Part shown: one piece after another, positions 1 through 6,852 of the stretch
Position numbering within the stretch: position 1 is the first letter of the stretch
Layout of the letters: every line of letters begins with the position of its first letter
NCBI GenBank assembly: GCA_038258095.1
Contig: JBBSQE010000083.1
Coordinates: 1-12,404, forward strand
Direction: 5' to 3'
Origin: JBBSQE01 sp038258095
Lineage (GTDB): Bacteria > Actinomycetota > Thermoleophilia > Solirubrobacterales > 70-9
DNA: 12,404 bases
Program-made: the position numbers and the translations under genes
The notes under the pieces: model-generated
What the model saw: only the letters and a program-made list of their open reading frames with translations
Told to the model about the DNA's origin: nothing
Database searches by the model: none

Positions 1-1156
1 CGCGGCGCTCGGGCCGCGGCCCGACGATCGTCAACTCGCCGCGCAGGACGTTCCATAGCTGCGGCAGCTCGTCGACGTGGGTGCGACGCATGAAGCGGCC
101 GATCGCCGTCACGCGATCGTCGTCGTCAGAGGACCACTTCGCCCCTTCACCTTCGGCGGCGACGCGCATCGAGCGGAGCTTGATCATTTCGAACTCGGCG
201 CCGCGCTCCCCGACGCGCCGCTGGCGGTAGAGGACCGAACCTCCGTCGGTGAGCTTGACGACGATCGCGCAGAAGATCAGCACCGGCATGGTCAAAACCA
301 GCATCGCCGCGCCGACCACGAGGTCGAACACCCGCTTCGACCACACCGAACCGGCGCGATAGCGGGGATGCAGGAGATACTGAAACCAGGCGGAGTTGGA
401 CTGGCCGAGCGGCACGTGGCCGAGCAGGTCCTCGTAGAGCTGGCTCGCCTCGATGAGGCGGACCGGGAGGTCCATGCAGCTGTCGGCGACGCGCTCGAAG
501 ACCTCGAGGCGGGAGTGGCGGGTCTCATCGCCGTCGACCGATCCGCTCGTGTGGACCAGGAGCCCGATCGAGTGGTGCTCGACGACCTCGCGAACCTCCA
601 TCAGCGAACCGAGGCGTCGAGGGCCGCCCACGCCTCGCTCCGTGGTGGGGTTGTCACCGGCGATCCAGCCGATCACCGAGTAGGAGCGGATGCCGGCGTT
701 GCGCAGCTCCTCGGCGAGCCCGAGGGCAAGACCGGGCGAGCCGATCACAGCAACGCGGACGCGGCGCGAGGAGTCGAATCGTGCGCTGCTCCAACCGGCG
801 AACGCGATCACGATCCACGCGGCCACCACTGCGGATGCCAGGGACCCGAGGGGAACCGGGTTCCCGGCGAGTGCGAAGGTGGCCAGCGCAAGACCGGCGC
901 CGAGGACCGGAACGGCGGTCCGCACCGCGAAGGCGACGAGCGCCATCAGGTGGAGCGGGTGGCGCTCACGCTCGAGAATCATGTCCGCGACGATCAGCGC
1001 CGCGAAGACGATGAAACCCCGCCCGACCGAGTCGAGGTGGCCGCCGGCGACGATGCCGGCGACCGTAGCGGGCGCTATGCGCGTCGCCGCGGTGCCGAGT
1101 ACGCGCTGTGCGCGCAACGCGGTGAGCAGGGGGTGCGTTGCACCCTTCCCGCTCAT
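1..1156 (-). CDS. Polyprenyl glycosylphosphotransferase (sugar transferase), 3' end outside window
   Basis: Membrane enzyme predicted to move a sugar-1-phosphate from a nucleotide sugar to polyprenyl phosphate, the first step of exopolysaccharide or surface glycan assembly. The 385 visible residues start at an ATG read from 1156 with a GGGGGAG ribosome site 5 bases upstream. Hydrophobic segments lie at about residues 28-60 and 70-122. A CoA-binding-like region with VAVIGSPG (135-142) follows. The catalytic bacterial sugar transferase domain begins near KRVFDL (274-279), has a membrane segment at about 280-300, and carries YRQRRVGERG (310-319), KLRSM (326-330), DELPQLWNVLRGEL (362-375) and VGPRPE (378-383). 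These are hallmarks of the WcaJ/ExoY family. Only about 80 residues or fewer should be missing. The leaving sugar cannot be read from sequence. It is the third gene of a leftward unit, 22 bases after the LPXTG gene. Confidence 0.95.
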   Translation of the reverse strand, partial: MSGKGATHPLLTALRAQRVLGTAATRIAPATVAGIVAGGHLDSVGRGFIVFAALIVADMILERERHPLHLMALVAFAVRTAVPVLGAGLALATFALAGNPVPLGSLASAVVAAWIVIAFAGWSSARFDSSRRVRVAVIGSPGLALGLAEELRNAGIRSYSVIGWIAGDNPTTERGVGGPRRLGSLMEVREVVEHHSIGLLVHTSGSVDGDETRHSRLEVFERVADSCMDLPVRLIEASQLYEDLLGHVPLGQSNSAWFQYLLHPRYRAGSVWSKRVFDLVVGAAMLVLTMPVLIFCAIVVKLTDGGSVLYRQRRVGERGAEFEMIKLRSMRVAAEGEGAKWSSDDDDRVTAIGRFMRRTHVDELPQLWNVLRGELTIVGPRPERR

Positions 1157-1178
1157 CTGCGCTCCCCCAACCGGGTCA

Positions 1179-1475
1179 TCAGATCTTCTCGCTGTCTCCG
1201 GTGCCGTAGCGGCGGATCGTCAGGCCGGCGCCGCCGAGGGCCAGCGCGATCGCGGCCAGCGGGACGATGTCGATACCGGTGAACGGCAGCGAGCCACCAC
1301 CGCCGCCGCCGGGAGGCGAGCAGTCGACCGCCGCGGAGGGCGGCGCATACTGGGAATCCGTCGGACTGCAACTGGCGGATGCCTGAACGGGCAGGGCGAA
1401 CGCGACGAGGAGCGCCGCGACGGCGATCAGGAAGCCGAGTCCCTTCTTTGGGGCGTTGCTCTTCGTGTGCGTCAT
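1179..1475 (-). CDS. Small LPXTG-anchored secreted protein (98 aa)
   Basis: A tiny secreted protein predicted to be attached to the cell wall by sortase. It has a basic N-terminus (K5, K10, K11), a hydrophobic signal core at residues 12-30 and a likely signal peptidase I site after QASA (31-34). A short mature part of about 32 residues contains two cysteines (C36, C52), a Pro/Ser-rich stretch and six glycines (56-61). Then come LPFTG (63-67), a hydrophobic membrane span (68-86) and an RRY tail. SPase I is favoured over lipoprotein processing because the residue at -3 of C36 is Ser, not Leu. A clear AAGGAG site lies 8 bases before the ATG. That ATG overlaps the upstream stop as ATGA, so translation is probably coupled. 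No sortase is in the window. Function is unknown; with so short an exposed part it may be a surface tag or substrate rather than an enzyme. Confidence 0.88.
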   Translation of the reverse strand: MTHTKSNAPKKGLGFLIAVAALLVAFALPVQASASCSPTDSQYAPPSAAVDCSPPGGGGGGSLPFTGIDIVPLAAIALALGGAGLTIRRYGTGDSEKI

Positions 1476-1675
1476 CTTTGAGTCTCCTTCTCTTCAGCCA
1501 TCGCAAGGATCAGGTCGGCCGGCATCTCTTCCCCGAGGTCGGGATGGAACTCCGCAAAATGAAGTCGCGCCAGTTCCACGAGCTGGTCATCTCCGTGTGC
1601 GATCACAACCGCTCCGCATTCACATCGGATGATCAGCTCGGGTCCTTGAGGGTCGAATGTCGAGCCGTCGTTCAT
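1472..1675 (-). CDS. DUF1059-like small protein (67 aa)
   Basis: A short soluble protein. Residues 17-27 (RCECGAVVIAH) give a C-x-C pair followed by a helix with LARLHFAEFH (35-44) and an ending LILAMAEE (55-62). This resembles the small DUF1059 family, whose members pair an N-terminal cysteine with a histidine-containing helix. The function of that family is not known. I chose the ATG read from 1675 because the frame continues upstream only as sequence antisense to the regulator gene, with no family similarity. The ribosome site is weak. It is the first gene of the leftward unit, and its TGA overlaps the start of the LPXTG gene by 4 bases. It could bind a metal through the cysteines and histidines, but this is inference. 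Confidence 0.75.
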   Translation of the reverse strand: MNDGSTFDPQGPELIIRCECGAVVIAHGDDQLVELARLHFAEFHPDLGEEMPADLILAMAEEKETQR

Positions 1676-1709
1676 CGCTAACCATCTTGCACCCCCCCGG
1701 TTGCGCTCT

Positions 1710-1738
1710 CGTACTCGCAACGTTTCCGTATCGTTTCC
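1710..1738. promoter_or_regulatory. Heptamer direct repeats at 11-bp pitch: candidate SARP operator
   Basis: CGTTTCC occurs at 1721-1727 and again at 1732-1738, exactly 11 bp start to start. A degenerate third unit, CGTACTC (4 of 7 identical), sits 11 bp earlier at 1710-1716. SARP regulators bind heptamer direct repeats placed one helical turn apart. The site lies between the divergent SARP gene and the surface-glycan unit, and it overlaps the putative SARP -10 box. Autoregulation or control of the leftward unit would fit; neither is shown. Confidence 0.5.
1729..1734 (+). promoter_or_regulatory. Putative -10 box of leaderless SARP transcript
   Basis: TATCGT ends 7 bases before the GTG start at 1742, and no Shine-Dalgarno is present. 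Transcription would begin at or next to the start codon. No convincing -35 is seen. The same layout recurs at four other genes in the window, which strengthens the call. Confidence 0.45.
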
Positions 1739-1741
1739 ATC

Positions 1742-4700
1742 GTGGGGGCACCCGAGACAGGCGCAACGCGCATCCAGCTCTGCGGCCGCCTGAAGGCGGA
1801 TGTGCTCGGGCGCCATGTCACGCCCGACCTCCGGGGGCGCCAGGGGCGAGTTCTCCTCGCCTACCTCGTGCTCAACCGAGGGCGGTCGGTGAGCCGCGAC
1901 GAGCTGGTCTCCTCGATCTGGCCAGAGGATCCGCCGGCGGACCCCCCGGCTGCCCTGCGGACGCAGCTCTCGCGGCTGCGCAGCGCTCTCGGCTCCGAGT
2001 CGCTCGCCGGCCGTGACGCGGTCGAGCTGCGCCTTCCCGATGACACCTGGATCGACATCGAGGCCGCCGAACAGGCGATAGTCGCCGCCCAGGACTCCCT
2101 CCGTGATGGTGTCTGGTCCGAGGCATGGGCCAGGGCCCACATCGCGATGAACATCTCCGGCCGGCCGTTCCTGGCAGGCTTCGAGGCCCCCTGGGTCGAC
2201 GAGGTCCGCAGCGAGCTCGCCGAGCTGCATCTGCGCTCCCGCGAGGTCGTCGCGCGAGCAGGAATCGGCCTGGGCGGGTCCGAGCTGGCCGGTGCCGAGC
2301 GCGCCGCCCGCGCGTTGGTCCGTTCGGCTCCGTTCCGCGAGTCCGGATACCTGTTGCTGATGCGGGCGCTGGTGTCTTCGGGCAATACCGCAGAGGCGCT
2401 GCGCACCTTCGAGGGCTTGCGCCAGCTGCTCGCCGAGGAACTCGGCTCAGCGCCCGGCGCCGAGATCCAAGCCCTGCACCGCCGTCTGCTCAGCGCCGCC
2501 CCCTCGCGCAACGAGCAGAAAGCTGACAGCATCAGCGAGCCAGGCATCGAGATGCGGGAACGATCCGCAACCGCCACGCTGCCCCTCCCGACGTGGCTGA
2601 CTCCACGCGATCGCCATTTCGTCGGCCGCGAGGTTGAGATCAACGAGCTCGACCGCATCTGGGCGGAGGCAACCGAGGGTGTCCGCGAGATCGTTCTGGT
2701 CGGCGGAGAGCCGGGGGTTGGCAAGACGAGCCTCGCAACCGAGTTCGCCGAGAGGATCCATTCCCGGGGAGGCCGGGTCCTCTACGGTCGGACGGACGAA
2801 CGCGGCTCGCTGCGGCTCCAGCCCTTCGTCGAGGCGCTTCGCCACTGGGCGCTGAACGCGCCCGTCGACGAGCTGAAGCGCGATCTAGGCGCCAGACCCG
2901 AGGCGCTGACGGCCCTGCTCCCGGAAATCTCGGTTCGCCTGGAAGATTCGGTCCGGGCCGACACGGCCCCGTCAAGCGAGGACCTCTACGAGGGGATCGC
3001 CGGAACGCTTGCTTCGATCGCCCGCGAGCATCCCGCCCTTCTCGTCATCGACGATCTGCACTGGGCGGACCCCGACTCGCTTCTCGCTCTCCGCCGGATC
3101 GCCCGTTCCCCCCATACGGGTGGCCTGATGATCCTGGCCACCCATCGCGAGACCGAGCCGAGCGAGAGCCTGGCCGCGGCGATAGCGGACCTGGGGCGGG
3201 AACGCCTCTTCTGCCGGATCCATCTCTCCGGCCTGAACACGACCGAGGTCGCCGAGCTCGTCGGCCTCCTCCAGGGATCCCCTCCCAACCCGCAGCTCGC
3301 CACCGCCATCCACGAGGAGACCGACGGCAACCCGTTCCTCGTCGAGGCACTGGCCGGGCACGTCGCGGAGCGCTCGGCCGATCCATCGGGACCCTCCCGC
3401 GCTCCCCGCGCGATCTACGAGCAGGGGGTGCCCGACCTCGTACGCGAGGCCGTCGGGCACCGCGTCGGGGAACTCGGGCCGCGAGCTGCCGAGATCCTCG
3501 AGGTTGCTTCGGTGATCGGACGGGAGTTCGATCTCTCGCTGCTCGTCGAGGTCTCCGGTCTGCCCGCCGAGGATGTCGCCGGCTCGGTCGAGGCCGCCGT
3601 CGTGGCGCGCCTCGTCACCGACGTCCAGGGAACCCTCGACCGCTACGCCTTCGCCCACGCACTGTTTCGGCAGACGATCTACCTCGGACTGCCGAGGGCA
3701 CGGCGCACCGGGCTCCACCGCCGCCTTGCCGAGCTACTCGAGGAACGCCACGGCCGCGACCCGCGCCATCTCTCCGAGCTCGCGCGACAGTTCGCGAACG
3801 CGGGTCCCGAGATGGCCCCGAGCGCCGTGGAGTATGGCGTCCGGGCGGGAGCCGGCGCGCTCGGCGCGCTCGCGTTCGGAGAGGCGATCCTCCACTACCG
3901 CGACGCGCTTGGGGCGCTCGACGCCAGCGACACCACCCAGGACGATCTGCGCTGCGAGCTGCTGATCGCGCTCGGCATCGCCGAGTCCATGACCGGTGAC
4001 GACGAGGCCGCTCGGGAGACGCAGTCGCGCGCCGCCCGGCTGGCCCGCCGCCGCGAAGATCACACCGCCCTGGCCCGCGCCGCCCTGGGGCACAGCCGCA
4101 GCGGCTTCGAGCTTCCCGAATTCGACCGCGACGAGACTGAAGCACTGCTCGACTCCGCTCTCGAGGTCAACACCGAGCCGACCGCCTTGCGGGCATGTCT
4201 TCTGGCACGCCGGGCCGAGCTCTGCCAGTTCACCGGGCGCCCGGATGAGGCGGCGGAGGCGAGCGCGGAGAGCCTCGCCGCCGCCCGCGAGGTCGGCGAC
4301 CCCCAGGCGCTGGGGGCGGCGCTCGTGGGGCGCTGGTACGCCTGCATGAGTCCTGGCGGGCTGCCGGAGCGCCGTGAGCTGACCCGGGAGCTGCTCGCCG
4401 TTTGCGGCGATGGCTATGACCGCGAGATCGAGATCATCGCCTGGCGGCTCCAGGCGATCATCTCGATCGAGACGGGTGACCGCGTCGGTCTCGACAACGC
4501 GGTCGACGAGCACCGCCGCCTCGCCGAGCGCCACAAGAACGAACGTGCCGAGCTGCAGAACCGCCGACTGTCGGCGACACGGTCGCTGCTTCGCGGCGAT
4601 ATCCCCGCCGCCGAGCAGGTGACCGCGGAGCTCCTGCAACCGGGACTCGTCGCCGGCCTGGCCCCCGGTGCCCTCCTCCTCCTCGTCGTGCGCTGGGAGA

Positions 4701-5179
4701 TGGGCCGGGTCGCTGAGATGGACGGCGCCCTGCGCGAGCTGGCCGAGCGGTTCACCGACCTCGAGTGGCAAGCAGCCCTCGCCCTGCTCCTCGCCGAGAC
4801 GGGCGAGCACGACGAAGCCAGGGCGATCCTCAATCGGCTCGTGCCGGAGACCACATCGGCCACGAAGGCTCCTGCTCTCTCCCCGGGAGCCCTGGCATTC
4901 GCCTCGATGTCGGCGGCGGCGCTCGCCGAGCCCGCCTATGCCGAACGTCTCATCGCGGGCCTCAGCGCCCTCGTCGGCCAGGGGCTCACGGCCGGCGTCG
5001 GGACCGCCTACCTCGGTCCGGCCGAGCACCATCTCGGCGTACAGACGGCGCTGACCGGGGACGCCGCTGCGGCGGCGTCCCATTTCGAGACCGCGATGGA
5101 GTTCGACCGCCGCTCGGGCGCCACGCTGTGGGCCGAGCGCGCGGAGCAGGAGCGCGCTCGCCTCGAGACCTCGGTCTGA
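1742..5179 (+). CDS. AfsR-like SARP regulator with AAA ATPase and TPR-like C-terminus (1145 aa)
   Basis: Large cytoplasmic transcription regulator, probably an ATP-controlled activator. An OmpR-type winged helix occupies about residues 10-98 (RVLLAYLVLNRGRSVSRDEL, then W60 and a recognition helix around RTQLSRLRSALG, 73-84). The bacterial transcriptional activation domain follows at about 100-253 (FEAPWVDE, then LRTFEGLRQLLAEELG). A STAND/AAA_16 ATPase begins near HFVGRE, with Walker A GGEPGVGKTS (321-330) and Walker B LLVIDDLHWAD (433-443). Residues from about 640 on are helical, Ala/Leu/Glu-rich TPR-like repeats. No LuxR-type HTH is seen at the C-terminus, so DNA binding is N-terminal as in AfsR. 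The GTG start is the only good choice: the winged helix begins about ten residues later and the next in-frame ATG would delete it. It is divergent from the surface-glycan unit and may control that unit; target genes are unknown. Confidence 0.93.
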   Translation: MGAPETGATRIQLCGRLKADVLGRHVTPDLRGRQGRVLLAYLVLNRGRSVSRDELVSSIWPEDPPADPPAALRTQLSRLRSALGSESLAGRDAVELRLPDDTWIDIEAAEQAIVAAQDSLRDGVWSEAWARAHIAMNISGRPFLAGFEAPWVDEVRSELAELHLRSREVVARAGIGLGGSELAGAERAARALVRSAPFRESGYLLLMRALVSSGNTAEALRTFEGLRQLLAEELGSAPGAEIQALHRRLLSAAPSRNEQKADSISEPGIEMRERSATATLPLPTWLTPRDRHFVGREVEINELDRIWAEATEGVREIVLVGGEPGVGKTSLATEFAERIHSRGGRVLYGRTDERGSLRLQPFVEALRHWALNAPVDELKRDLGARPEALTALLPEISVRLEDSVRADTAPSSEDLYEGIAGTLASIAREHPALLVIDDLHWADPDSLLALRRIARSPHTGGLMILATHRETEPSESLAAAIADLGRERLFCRIHLSGLNTTEVAELVGLLQGSPPNPQLATAIHEETDGNPFLVEALAGHVAERSADPSGPSRAPRAIYEQGVPDLVREAVGHRVGELGPRAAEILEVASVIGREFDLSLLVEVSGLPAEDVAGSVEAAVVARLVTDVQGTLDRYAFAHALFRQTIYLGLPRARRTGLHRRLAELLEERHGRDPRHLSELARQFANAGPEMAPSAVEYGVRAGAGALGALAFGEAILHYRDALGALDASDTTQDDLRCELLIALGIAESMTGDDEAARETQSRAARLARRREDHTALARAALGHSRSGFELPEFDRDETEALLDSALEVNTEPTALRACLLARRAELCQFTGRPDEAAEASAESLAAAREVGDPQALGAALVGRWYACMSPGGLPERRELTRELLAVCGDGYDREIEIIAWRLQAIISIETGDRVGLDNAVDEHRRLAERHKNERAELQNRRLSATRSLLRGDIPAAEQVTAELLQPGLVAGLAPGALLLLVVRWEMGRVAEMDGALRELAERFTDLEWQAALALLLAETGEHDEARAILNRLVPETTSATKAPALSPGALAFASMSAAALAEPAYAERLIAGLSALVGQGLTAGVGTAYLGPAEHHLGVQTALTGDAAAAASHFETAMEFDRRSGATLWAERAEQERARLETSV

Positions 5180-5180
5180 G

Positions 5181-5206
5181 GCCCTCGGTCGGGTCCCGCG
5201 CCGAGC
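5181..5206. terminator. Possible bidirectional hairpin between convergent genes
   Basis: CTCGG (5184-5188) pairs with CCGAG (5201-5205), with a GGG/CCC pair inside the loop. It fills the 28-bp gap between the stops of the SARP gene and the sulfur-carrier gene. There is no T tract and the stem is short, so the terminator role is tentative. Confidence 0.3.
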
Positions 5207-5207
5207 C

Positions 5208-5495
5208 TCAGGCGATGCGGGGCGCCCCGCCGGCCATGGCGGGAAGGATGACGATCGTGTCGGTGTCGGAGACCTCGGTGTCGAGACCGCTCAGGACCCG
5301 CACGTCCTCGTCGTTGAGATAGACGTTGACGTAGCGGTTCAGGTCGCCCTCGGCGCCGAAGAGCTGGCTCTCGGTGTCGGGGTGCGCGCTCGTCAGGGCC
5401 CGCAGGACTTCTCCCACGTTCGCCCCCTCGGCGGCGACTTCGGCCTGGCCGCCCGTCTGGGGGCGCAGGACCGGTGGGATGCGGATCATCGGCAT
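5208..5495 (-). CDS. CysO/MoaD/ThiS-family sulfur carrier with C-terminal extension
   Basis: A beta-grasp sulfur carrier of 95 residues. After adenylation by a ThiF-type enzyme, such proteins carry sulfur as a thiocarboxylate on a C-terminal diglycine. The N-terminus IRIPPVLRPQTGGQ (4-17) and NRYVNVYLNDEDVR (53-66) resemble mycobacterial CysO, which feeds the CysM route of cysteine synthesis. ILPAMAGG (83-90) carries the diglycine, but five residues (APRIA) follow it. A free diglycine end is needed for activation, so the tail would have to be removed, as the JAMM protease QbsD does for QbsE. No such protease or CysM is in the window. It lies 26 bases after the rhodanese-ThiF gene in the same direction. 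There is no ribosome site. TAGCCT ends 8 bases before the ATG, so it may also have its own leaderless start. A MoaD or general thiolation role remains possible. Confidence 0.92.
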   Translation of the reverse strand: MPMIRIPPVLRPQTGGQAEVAAEGANVGEVLRALTSAHPDTESQLFGAEGDLNRYVNVYLNDEDVRVLSGLDTEVSDTDTIVILPAMAGGAPRIA

Positions 5496-5503
5496 GGCGC
5501 GTG

Positions 5504-5509
5504 AGGCTA
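5504..5509 (-). promoter_or_regulatory. Putative internal -10 box for leaderless sulfur-carrier mRNA
   Basis: On the minus strand TAGCCT is followed by 8 bases and then the ATG of the sulfur-carrier gene, within the 26-base gap after the ThiF-like gene. No Shine-Dalgarno is present. This would let the carrier be made independently of the enzyme gene. A chance match in GC-rich DNA cannot be excluded. Confidence 0.38.
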
Positions 5510-5521
5510 GCTGTCCGGGGC

Positions 5522-6703
5522 CTAAGCCGCGCAGAACAACTCATAGTCCGGGAACTTGCCCATCTCGGACTCGGGGATCTCCGGAGCGTCGGGGCCGCAG
5601 ATCGGGCAGGCCGGGTCGCGGCGCACCTTCAGCTCGGTGAACCGGGTGCCGAGGGATTCGTAGAGCAGGAGCCGGCCAATCAGGGGGTCACCGATTCCGA
5701 GCACGAGCTTGATGACCTCGTTGGCCTGGAGCAGGCCCATGACGCCGGCCATCACGCCGAGCACGCCCGCCGCCCCGCAGCTCGGAGCCATCTCCGGGGG
5801 AGGAGGTGTCGGGTAGAGGCAGCGGTAGCAGGGCCCCTCGAACGGCATGAAGGTGGAGATCTGGCCGTCGAAGGCGAGAATCGAGGCTGACACCACCGGC
5901 TTGCGGAGACGAACCGACGCATCGTTCAAGAGGTAGCGGGTTGGGAAGTTGTCGGCGCCGTCCACAACGATGTCGTAGTCGGCGATGATGTCGAGGATGT
6001 TGTCGGCGTTCAGCCGCACACGGTGCTCGATCACGTTGATATCGGGGTTGAGGGATTCGATCTGGATGCGAGCCGACTTCGTCTTCGGCATTCCCACACG
6101 TTCGGTCGAGTGGATCACCTGGCGCTGCAGATTCGATTCGTCGACGACGTCGTCGTCGACGATGCCGATAGTCCCGATGCCGGCCGCGGCGAGGTAGAGG
6201 GCGGTCGGCGCTCCGAGGCCGCCGGCCCCGAGCAGCAGGACCTTGGTGTTCAGCATCTTGATCTGGCCCTCGACGCCTACCTCGGGAAGGAGCGTATGGC
6301 GCGAGTAGCGCTCGCGCTGGTCCTTCGTCAACCCCTCGGTCTCGATGACCGGGAGCCCCTGTTCGGTCCAGGCGAGGATCCCGCCGGCGACCGAGGAGAC
6401 GCTCTCGTAGCCGAGCGCTTCGAGCTTGGCCGCGGCGCGGGCGGAGCGGGCGCCGGAGCGGCAGTAGAGGATCAGCCGCTGGCCGGTGTCGGGCGCAACC
6501 TGATCGATGCGCGATGCGACTTCAATCGGCGGGACGAGAACGGCGCCGTCAACGTGGGCCTCGGCGTACTCGTGCGGCTCGCGGGTGTCGATGAGGGTGA
6601 TCGCGGAGTCGGCGGCGAGCTCGTCGCGGGCTGCGGCGGGCTCGATCTCGTCGATCTGCTCCTTCACTTGGTCAAGCGTGGGTTCGGTGCTGGTGGGAGT
6701 CAT
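5522..6703 (-). CDS. Rhodanese-ThiF/MoeB sulfur-carrier adenylyltransferase (393 aa)
   Basis: Predicted to adenylate the C-terminal glycine of a sulfur carrier and supply sulfur as a rhodanese persulfide. The N-terminal rhodanese domain (about 20-122) has LIDTREPHEYAEAHVDGA and the catalytic loop CRSGARS with C81. The ThiF domain (about 125-375) opens with RYSRHTLLPEVG, then GAGGLG (159-164) for ATP, D183, NLQRQ (191-195), and VVDGADNFPTRYLLND (246-261). Cysteine pairs C292/C295 and C366/C369 form the structural zinc site. C309 in PSCGAAGVLG lines up with the catalytic cysteine of Uba4/MOCS3-type enzymes. The order is rhodanese first, opposite to mycobacterial MoeZ and human MOCS3. Its start has only a weak purine-rich site (GAGAGA). 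It heads a leftward pair with the CysO-like carrier, its likely substrate. The inverted repeat and TATACT upstream suggest repression at the promoter. Confidence 0.95.
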   Translation of the reverse strand: MTPTSTEPTLDQVKEQIDEIEPAAARDELAADSAITLIDTREPHEYAEAHVDGAVLVPPIEVASRIDQVAPDTGQRLILYCRSGARSARAAAKLEALGYESVSSVAGGILAWTEQGLPVIETEGLTKDQRERYSRHTLLPEVGVEGQIKMLNTKVLLLGAGGLGAPTALYLAAAGIGTIGIVDDDVVDESNLQRQVIHSTERVGMPKTKSARIQIESLNPDINVIEHRVRLNADNILDIIADYDIVVDGADNFPTRYLLNDASVRLRKPVVSASILAFDGQISTFMPFEGPCYRCLYPTPPPPEMAPSCGAAGVLGVMAGVMGLLQANEVIKLVLGIGDPLIGRLLLYESLGTRFTELKVRRDPACPICGPDAPEIPESEMGKFPDYELFCAA

Positions 6704-6752
6704 CGTTCTCTCAATCTCTGCGAATCCTGATCGGGATAGACCTAGAAGGTAC

Positions 6753-6766
6753 TACTTCAGAAAGTA
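6753..6766. promoter_or_regulatory. Inverted repeat operator candidate upstream of rhodanese-ThiF gene
   Basis: TACTT-CAGA-AAGTA is a perfect 5+5 palindrome with a 4-base centre, about 50 bases before the start codon and overlapping the putative -10. It is AT-richer than its surroundings. A sulfur- or Fe-S-responsive repressor (for example of the Rrf2 family) is possible, but the same palindrome is not seen before the rrf2-suf genes here. Confidence 0.42.
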
Positions 6767-6768
6767 TA
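6763..6768 (-). promoter_or_regulatory. Putative -10 (TATACT) of the rhodanese-ThiF operon
   Basis: The minus strand reads CCAC-TATACT-TTCTG. This is the best -10-like hexamer in the 210-base gap and would give a leader of about 50 bases. No clear TTGACA-like -35 is found in the GC-rich sequence upstream. The inverted repeat at 6753-6766 overlaps it. Confidence 0.4.
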
Positions 6769-6820
6769 GTGGCTCACCCTTCCCCGGCCCTCCTGCCGGC
6801 CGCCCGGCCCCGGACACACG

Positions 6821-6846
6821 ACGGGCCGCCCCTTCGGGCGGCCCGT
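6821..6846 (-). terminator. Strong GC hairpin downstream of htpX
   Basis: An 11-bp perfect stem (6821-6831 with 6836-6846, left arm ACGGGCCGCCC) closes a CTTC loop, about 70 bases past the htpX stop. It is the most stable simple hairpin in the window. No U tract follows on the minus strand. It probably ends htpX transcription before the next leftward unit; it may also be part of a dispersed extragenic repeat. Confidence 0.6.
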
Positions 6847-6852
6847 ACGCTG

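Noticed and set aside
33..36. Lipobox reading of the LPXTG protein (cysteine at residue 36)
   Set aside because: Residues before C36 are S-A-S, lacking the usual Leu/Val at -3, and the LPFTG signal already explains anchoring. The positions given here are residues of that protein; its gene is at 1179-1475.
77..1282. A 401-codon open frame on the + strand opposite the sugar transferase
   Set aside because: Its translation is Arg/Asp/His-rich with no domain, while the minus strand gives a complete, motif-bearing sugar transferase and the LPXTG protein. It is a GC-rich antisense shadow.
1298..1318. CCACCGCCGCC-type simple repeat
   Set aside because: It is the Gly6 codon run before LPFTG, a normal linker in wall-anchored proteins.
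1676..2230. Extended N-terminus for the DUF1059-like protein
   Set aside because: The extra 185 codons are antisense to the SARP winged-helix and BTAD region. The family-like part starts only after the ATG read from 1675.
3734..5083. A 449-codon minus-strand frame inside the SARP gene
   Set aside because: It is antisense to the TPR-like region, has no recognisable motif or ribosome site, and arises from strong third-position GC bias.
6138..6163. Near-palindromic GTC/GAC run in the ThiF-like gene
   Set aside because: It simply encodes the conserved acidic stretch around D183-D188 (VDDDVVDE) with GC-rich codons, so no separate element is needed.
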